From Rhynchopus euleeides (lineage: Eukaryota > Euglenozoa > Diplonemea > Diplonemida > Diplonemidae): a DNA stretch of 64,000 nucleotides. The notes below the pieces were generated by a model. That model was not told the DNA's origin and made no database searches. It saw only the letters and a program-made list of their open reading frames with translations. The translations under genes and the position numbers were made by a program. The stretch lies in the NCBI GenBank assembly GCA_963210315.1, contig OY723284.1:682001-746000 (forward strand), read 5' to 3'. Of this stretch, positions 62,592 through 64,000 are shown one piece after another (positions within the stretch are counted from its first letter, which is position 1; the number at the start of each line of letters is the position of its first letter).

Positions 62592-64000
62592 GATGGGTAC
62601 GACGAGCCCCCTGTTGAGACATTTGCTCCAGTCAGAACAAACTAAAAAGGGGGGGATCAAGGGGGGTGTGGGAAGGGGGGGGGATGGGGGAAGACGGGGA
62701 GTAACTTTGCAAAGAAAACACGTTAAATTCACGAAAGCTAACTTCCCCTGGTGTTTGCTTGGGTGGGGTGGGGGGGGAAGATGCCCTCTTAATCACATAC
62801 GCCGCTGTGTCTTTGCAAAATCATATTAACTAGAACAGCTGCGGTGATGCATCAATCAACAGCACACAGGGGGGGCTCGATGGCAATTTACAACAAATCG
62901 ATGCGAGGTTCAGACGAATCGTTCGCAACTAAACACTGCGACGCCCGCCCAATTTTGGTTTGCCTATATAGAAAAGGGGGCGAGGGAGGGGCACATCACA
63001 CACTGAGGACCAAAAAAAACTGCTTCCAGTCTATGTCAAGCAAAAATGCCGTAACAAGTGTCGAAGACAGACCGCCTGTTCTGCACCTTCTCCCCTCCAA
63101 TCCCCCTCCACACAGGAAAGGAGAGATACCCTATGACATGAATTGCAGCGCCATCTGTCACGTGCTGTCGAGAGGGGTGGGTGGGGTGGGGGATGGGGAG
63201 GGGGAAAAAGATCGCCGTTCAAATTCGGCGGCTAGGGGGGTGGGGGAGTACTTTTCAGTTGTCTTTTGAGAAGGGGTTAATTCGCGTCTGGCATCGTTTA
63301 AAAAAATCGTTCAATGCAAAAGTCCCCTTCGAGGGAGGAAGGGGGGGGGAGGGTGGTGAACCGACAATCAGAAGAGATGCACTGGCACCAGCGTGCAGCA
63401 CTCGACTGGGGTTTGTTCGTTGGATAATCTCGGGGAAACGATCAGGGATGAAAGAGCGTTAGAAAGTGGGTGCATGTACGAGTGAACACACTACAAAGCA
63501 CACCACCCCCCTCCTCTTTATGCTGCAAACGTTTGGGATTTGGGGCGGTTTTCCCCTCCCAAATGGAAAAAAGATTGTGCCACCCCAACTCACACCCCAC
63601 ACGATTCCAATCGAACCTTTGAAAAACCCCCCCCCCCCGCTGCTATCTGCTTTTATTTTCCCTTTTTTTGAGGGGCATTTTTTCAGCTTGCCAATAAAAA
63701 ATCCCCTATCAACCCTCCCCCCCCTCCAGAATTTGTTCAACTTTGTCCCGATCACACACTCACACTCACACACACATCTCCACCCCCCTACCCAACACTG
63801 GATTTCTAGCAAAAGAAAAATCTCCCTCCCAAACCTCACACAATGCATAGGTGCCTGTGCGTGACATTTTCTGCCACATCAAATGCAGGGCGAAGCCTGA
63901 AGGGAGGGAGTGGTGCCTGCTCGCATATTTCCGTTCTGCATCTGCTTGGAAAGAGCGGGCGCACGCAGGCCTCTATTTTGTTTTGCTTCTCCGGAGGAGG
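62592..64000. other. Right-hand intergenic flank
   Basis: No gene is supported. G runs and T/A tracts alternate, including poly-G at 62640-62690 and 62765-62780, and poly-C near 63631. All open frames are short and compositionally biased. The final 1.4 kb gave no recognised repeat ends. Confidence 0.45.

Overview
The window looks like nuclear DNA of a GC-rich, transposon-laden microbial eukaryote. It contains GT-AG introns, a LINE, several DNA transposon families, kilobases of 41-bp satellite, and long host reading frames with few or no introns. Seven of the eight transposon-free or cellular-type coding units, and all LINE frames, lie on the minus strand. Several have a pyrimidine tract ending in AG within 0-37 nt of the start codon, which resembles a spliced-leader acceptor. 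Together with a membrane / cyclase-like / MAP3K-type kinase this suggests a euglenozoan, perhaps a diplonemid. That placement is an inference, and another GC-rich protist is possible.

Layout. 1-3415: a transposon (554-3409) with ends CACGGTTTG and 6-bp duplications TTTAAC. 4688-6396: a RING-type ubiquitin ligase gene with one 122-nt intron. 6485-8693: an AT-rich long-inverted-repeat element carrying two nested TA-flanked elements. 8894-14539: a larger relative of the first transposon (ends CATGGTTTGACA, duplications GAAGAA) that carries a BED-finger/hAT-like transposase gene with a 43-nt intron. 14735-20013: two 41-bp satellite arrays. 20014-24817: intergenic DNA with three TA-flanked inverted-repeat elements sitting in C/G homopolymer tracts. 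25588-30510: a 1,640-residue calponin-homology/Sfi1-like protein. 30951-43500: two copies of one LINE inserted head-to-tail inside a (TG)n microsatellite, one full length (coiled-coil ORF1; ORF2 with OTU, endonuclease, RT and RNase H) and one 5'-truncated and broken. 43729-44147: another TA-type element. 44438-56527: host genes for a ubiquitin-like/DUF4116 repeat protein, a possible Cys/His-rich protein, a coiled-coil protein, an M1-peptidase/TAF2-like protein and a membrane-anchored cyclase-like/MAP3K-type kinase. 57590-58736: a TA-flanked element with long identical inverted arms. 58783-62583: an apparently complete hAT transposon with 8-bp duplications CAGGGGGG. The rest to 64000 is low-complexity intergenic DNA.

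No metabolic operon is present. The host genes are regulatory or cytoskeletal, and the mobile elements account for most of the structure. The most informative observations are the CAYGGT-ended transposons with element-specific palindromic subterminal arrays, the TA elements in CCCCCTAGGGGG-type sites, the microsatellite-targeted OTU-LINE, and the RING gene whose RING is assembled only after splicing.
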